Below the pieces are notes generated by a model. That model saw only the letters and a list, made by a program, of their open reading frames with translations, did no database searches and was not told the DNA's origin. A stretch of DNA of 44,404 bases. Source: Paenibacillus assamensis DSM 18201. Lineage in GTDB: Bacteria; Bacillota; Bacilli; Paenibacillales; Paenibacillaceae. This document shows, piece after piece, positions 41,479 to 44,404 of the stretch (position 1 is the first letter of the stretch; the number at the start of each line of letters is the position of its first letter). A program made the position numbers and the translations under genes. Where the stretch lies: NCBI RefSeq assembly GCF_000422445.1, contig NZ_AULU01000025.1:1-44404 (forward strand), written 5' to 3'.

Positions 41479-41619
41479 ATGAAAAAAGATGACATGATTA
41501 TATACGGATGCGTAATCATTGGCGCAGGAATCGGCCTTTTGATTGACAACCCACTACCAGCCGTATGCATTGGCCTTGGAGTAGGTTATTTAATTAAATG
41601 TACAATATTTGAAAAGTGA
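41479..41619 (+). CDS. 46-residue Gly-rich membrane microprotein
   Basis: ATG at 41479 follows AGAGGGTGTG. The product (MKKDDMIIYGCVIIGAGIGL...) is 46 residues, with one or two hydrophobic segments (about 7-22 and 27-41) rich in Gly, joined by DNPLP; it ends CTIFEK. It stands between the MerR-type promoter and merR, with the merR start 26 bases after its stop, so it is the first gene of the operon. Small Gly-zipper membrane proteins of this kind are common next to envelope-stress genes in Bacillales. Function unknown. Confidence 0.75.
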   Translation: MKKDDMIIYGCVIIGAGIGLLIDNPLPAVCIGLGVGYLIKCTIFEK

Positions 41620-41644
41620 TTGGTGAAACGGAGGCACTTATACA

Positions 41645-42427
41645 ATGATTCATATTAATGAAGTATCGAATCTAACAAATACTACGGCCAGAACGCTCCG
41701 TTATTATGATCAAATTGGATTGCTGGCATCTTCCGCTAAAACGCAAGGTGGTCATAGGCTGTATACCGAAGAAGATCTTCAAAAGCTGCAGCAGATCCAA
41801 TTTTATAAAAGCATGGGTTATCGAATCTCAGACATTAAAGAGATACTGACTCAGCCGGAATGGAACTGGAACGCCGGTTTAGTCAAACAGTTAACTTATA
41901 TAATGGACGAACAAGCAAGATTAAAAGAAATGGAGCAGACGATACGGACCTTAGTAAGTGGCTTTGCGGTTGAGGAGGGTAATCAGGAAGGGGCAATCCA
42001 GAAGCTGATCAAGTTAATGATGCAGGACAAGAAAAGACGTGAGCATTTCAAAAAAGCCAGATTCAACGATGAAGAGCTTGAATCATGGAGAAACCTTCCA
42101 AATATGAATGCTGGAACTCCTGAATCCATGGAGTGGATAGGGCTTATTGGCTTACTTACCAAATACCATACATGTAAGGAATCCTCATCCGAATGTGTTC
42201 AGAATGTGATAAGAAGAATGCTAGAAAAACAAAAAGAAGAATTTGAAAATGAAGACGAGTTCATTAATAAACTGTGGGAAGTGAGAAAATGTCCAGATTC
42301 TTCTGAACAACTTGGTCTGTATCCCATTCAGCCGGAGGTTCTGGAATATATGGAGCGTGCATACGAGATTTTTATATCCAGTGCTGTAGACAGTGACAGA
42401 GGCACTCAACTAGGTGAGGGAACATGA
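41645..42427 (+). CDS. MerR-family transcriptional regulator (TipAS-like)
   Basis: 260 residues. MerR winged helix at the N-terminus (INEVSNLTNTTARTLRYYDQIGLLASSAKTQGGHRLYTEEDLQKLQQIQFYKSMGYRISDIKEIL), a dimerisation helix (about 75-110) and a C-terminal effector domain of about 150 residues (TipAS-like length). It lacks the conserved metal-binding Cys pattern of metal sensors, so a drug or small-molecule ligand is likelier. It probably binds the two 19-bp-spacer promoters upstream of its operon. The stop overlaps the next start (ATGA), giving coupled translation. The ATG follows ACGGAGGCA. Confidence 0.9.
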   Translation: MIHINEVSNLTNTTARTLRYYDQIGLLASSAKTQGGHRLYTEEDLQKLQQIQFYKSMGYRISDIKEILTQPEWNWNAGLVKQLTYIMDEQARLKEMEQTIRTLVSGFAVEEGNQEGAIQKLIKLMMQDKKRREHFKKARFNDEELESWRNLPNMNAGTPESMEWIGLIGLLTKYHTCKESSSECVQNVIRRMLEKQKEEFENEDEFINKLWEVRKCPDSSEQLGLYPIQPEVLEYMERAYEIFISSAVDSDRGTQLGEGT

Positions 42428-43080
42428 ATACCGAGCTGTTATTGATGATTGGCGGTTTGTCTCTTTTGGATACGCTAAGTCCTGCCATATTAGGTGTAAC
42501 CGTTTACTTGCTGCTAACTGAGAAAGAGAAATTAGGTTCAAGACTACTCATTTATTTAATAACCGTGATCGGATTTTATTTTAGCGTTGGTGTGGCTCTT
42601 AAGATTGGATTTGGATTCTTTTTTGAAGTGTTTTCTTCGTTCTTACACAATCGTGTAATCAGCTGGTTCTTGTTTATTGTAGGGGTGATCTTCTTTGTTT
42701 GGAGCTTCTATATTCCCAAGAGCCAAAAATCACGAATAACAAACCCAAAGTCTAAACGCATATCTGCTATGGTAGCATTAGGAGTCACAACATCACTTGT
42801 AGAGGTCGGGACAGCATTTCCTTATTTTACGGCAATTGCGCTTATGACGAATGCAGGAGTAGTCTGGTATCAGTGGTTTCCGGTGTTAATAACGTATAAT
42901 GTAGTCATGGTGCTCCCGGCATTGATTTTGTACTTGTTATATATACTTTTGGGGCGAACCATGCAAAAGCCATTAACATACATGCAGAAACAGTTTTCTA
43001 AAAATACTAGTTCTGTCGCTTCGTGGATTATGTGCATTGTAGGAGTGCTGTTAATGCTATATAGCGCAGATTATTTGTAA
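42424..43080 (+). CDS. GAP-family (Sap-like) membrane protein
   Basis: 218 residues with about six membrane segments and the GAP/Sap opening LLDTLSPAILGVTVYLLL (about 14-31). The second half has SLVEVGTAFPYFTAIALM (about 125-142). Family members in mycobacteria take part in transport of glycolipids (GAP, sulfolipid-addressing protein); in Bacillales they are thought to be LysE-like transporters, but the substrate is unknown. Translation is coupled to merR through ATGA overlap. The last gene of the operon; no clear terminator follows. Confidence 0.82.
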   Translation: MNTELLLMIGGLSLLDTLSPAILGVTVYLLLTEKEKLGSRLLIYLITVIGFYFSVGVALKIGFGFFFEVFSSFLHNRVISWFLFIVGVIFFVWSFYIPKSQKSRITNPKSKRISAMVALGVTTSLVEVGTAFPYFTAIALMTNAGVVWYQWFPVLITYNVVMVLPALILYLLYILLGRTMQKPLTYMQKQFSKNTSSVASWIMCIVGVLLMLYSADYL

Positions 43081-44182
43081 TGGATTGTGAATTGGGGAAA
43101 AGATAGATGCATTAGAGCGCGTGTATAGTGTGTGTAAATTTATGAGCAAGTATCTGTAAATGAACTATTGACGTATGTTGATGCTATTATTGGGCCATTC
43201 TAATTACTAGAGCAGCCCAATATATAGGAAATGAGAGTAAGCGTTTTCAAATAAATAATTATGTAAACGTAATTCAAAACAGACCGTTTCAAAGTAGACA
43301 TATAGACAATTCGCAAATATGGTGAGTCTTAGTAAGCAGCTTAATGATAATTAGTCTGAAAAATGGCTTTATATGAAGCGAATTCAGATTAAAGCCCAGT
43401 CAGTCAGATCAAAATGAAATGATGAACACAGTAAGTATCTAGAATCAGCCAATGTGTGCAGCACGAATAAAGCATTAGAGTTAATTTATAATAAGTGCAC
43501 GTATGATACGTTACAAACACAAAATTAAATGGATACTGGAACAGAACGTAGAAAAAATCTAAAGCAGCTAGCATGAATGAAAGATAAAAGATGTTATGGT
43601 AAACAACATATAAAATAATAATGGATATGCACATAAACGGAAAATGTGGCTAAAATAGAGCCAATTTAAGAAGAACTACTTTTTAACTTTAATACTATTA
43701 CACAAAACCCGTATTTTGTACATATGTCTATAAAACTAAAATAAGCTATATTACTACAGCCTTGTGTCCAACCATGTCGGATGACAAGAAGTTGATGACA
43801 TTCCTGTGTAATCTCATTTTAATAACGCACAGTAACTTTATTGTTTGTATTCACTTAAGTTCTTATGCTACTGGTCAGTAGTTTGTAATCACATTATGTT
43901 AAATCAAACTTGACCCCTAATTAATTGAATCTTATATATGTTCATACCTCCATAAACAATATTTTATATAGTTCTTTATCTCATCACATTGTGAGTAAAT
44001 TACTGATTCAAATGTGATGAGTGACTGCATAACAAATAACCTACCTTCGGAAGTTATCCAACGAAATAAGTAGGTTTAAGAGGATTAATATATTAGATTC
44101 GCTTTGGATCGGCTACACTTAGTTGGACAGAAAAAATAAGGGCTAGTAGAATAAGAGCAATATAACAAGGAGCGGATCTACT
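43081..44182. other. AT-rich stretch without a convincing gene
   Basis: About 1.1 kb with no ORF supported by a ribosome site and protein-like composition. The longest minus-strand frame (43404-43634) is hydrophobic and Tyr/Cys-rich from low-complexity AT sequence and has no ribosome site. Inverted repeats are CTCATCACATT/AATGTGATGAG (43980-44021) and AACCTAC/GTAGGTT (44038-44076). The end of the stretch (about 44105-44130) is the probable left end of the next IS3-family element. No RNA gene was recognised. Confidence 0.6.
43980..44021. repeat. 11-bp inverted repeat in the gene-free stretch
   Basis: CTCATCACATT (43980-43990) and AATGTGATGAG (44011-44021) with a 20-nt spacer. No T-run follows on either strand within a few bases, so a terminator is only weakly supported. 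Confidence 0.5.
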
Positions 44183-44404
44183 ATGCCAAGACAAAGACGT
44201 ACATTTACTGCTGAATTTAAGAGACAGATGGTTCAGTTATACGAAAATGGAAAAGCAAGAGCAGCTATTGCAGATGAGTACGAACTAAGTGCTTCTGTAC
44301 TAGATCGCTGGATTAAGCAATACCAGCAGTCAGGATCATTCTCAGAGAAAGACAATCGGTCTACTGAAGAGAATGAACTTATTGCATTACGTAAAGAAAA
44401 TGAA
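44105..44404 (+). mobile_element. Left end of an IS3-family insertion sequence (partial)
   Basis: The probable left terminal repeat precedes OrfA and contains TTAGTTGGACAG (44119-44130), related to the right-end repeat at 336-356. The outer boundary near 44105 is a guess. The element continues beyond the window. Confidence 0.6.
44183..44404 (+). CDS. IS3-family transposase OrfA, N-terminal part (partial)
   Basis: An open frame from ATG 44183 to the window edge, 74 residues, preceded by AAGGAGCG. It begins MPRQRRTFTAEFKRQMVQLY and holds the helix-turn-helix of OrfA (AAIADEYELSASVLDRWIKQYQQ), then the start of the leucine-zipper region (ENELIALRKENE). OrfA proteins bind the element ends and form, by -1 frameshifting with OrfB, the active transposase. 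Same strand and family as the OrfB end at the left edge. Confidence 0.92.
   Translation, partial: MPRQRRTFTAEFKRQMVQLYENGKARAAIADEYELSASVLDRWIKQYQQSGSFSEKDNRSTEENELIALRKENE

Noticed and set aside
43404..43634. 76-codon minus-strand hydrophobic frame
   Set aside because: No ribosome site, low-complexity AT-driven composition, no resemblance to known proteins.

Overview
The window looks like chromosomal DNA of a low-GC, spore-forming Gram-positive of the Bacillales, most likely Paenibacillaceae. The reasons are AGGAGG-type ribosome binding sites, frequent TTG/GTG starts, lipobox lipoproteins, S-layer-homology (SLH) domains, a large 7TMR-DISM hybrid histidine kinase, many GNAT acetyltransferases and rho-independent terminators after most transcription units. 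No rRNA, tRNA or CRISPR array was seen. The genus is an inference from gene content.

Layout. 1-358: the 3' end of an IS3-family element. 0.5-3.4 kb: an alpha/beta hydrolase and a VanRS-like two-component pair. 3.6-4.3 kb: two tandem paralogous small proteins of unknown function. 4.5-8.9 kb: an ABC importer operon (lipoprotein, two permeases) that has no ATPase gene but carries a HlyD-type adaptor. 9.1-13.5 kb: a permuted papain-fold protein, a 1051-residue double-kinase hybrid sensor and a NarL-type regulator, overlapping or nearly so. 13.8-18.1 kb: a StrG-like dioxygenase, a GNAT-RidA fusion behind a small ORF and an attenuator-like double hairpin, a DUF421 membrane protein and an MFS exporter. 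18.3-19.9 kb: an SLH-GH18 protein. 20-28.2 kb: an accessory stretch with four more GNAT genes (one broken at codon 2), an ECF sigma/anti-sigma pair, a TetR unit, a truncated P-loop gene, DUF6508 and DUF4279 proteins and a short-chain dehydrogenase. 28.2-29.7 kb: a palindrome/direct-repeat cluster and two divergent small-protein genes. 29.8-32.2 kb: a Met-rich multicopper oxidase and a PCYCGC lipoprotein, probably for copper handling. 32.4-36.9 kb: an amidohydrolase, a VOC protein and a second OmpR-type two-component system. 37-40.4 kb: a membrane-anchored hydrolase and a secreted purple-acid-phosphatase-like protein. 40.6-43.1 kb: a compact MerR regulon. 43.1-44.2 kb: AT-rich DNA without a convincing gene. 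44.18 kb to the end: the 5' end of an IS3-family element in the same orientation as the left one.

Two pieces of regulatory architecture stand out and are not explained by coding annotation. (1) The GNAT-RidA fusion gene lies 28 nt behind a perfect terminator hairpin whose arms can also pair with a second upstream hairpin. A sigma-A-like promoter and a 45-codon ORF with a good ribosome binding site lie further upstream, so the fusion gene is probably reached only by read-through (attenuation). (2) Between a DUF4097 lipoprotein gene and a 46-codon membrane microprotein/MerR/GAP-family operon there are two back-to-back promoters. Each has a 19-bp spacer holding a TGACG/CGTCA dyad, the hallmark of MerR activation.
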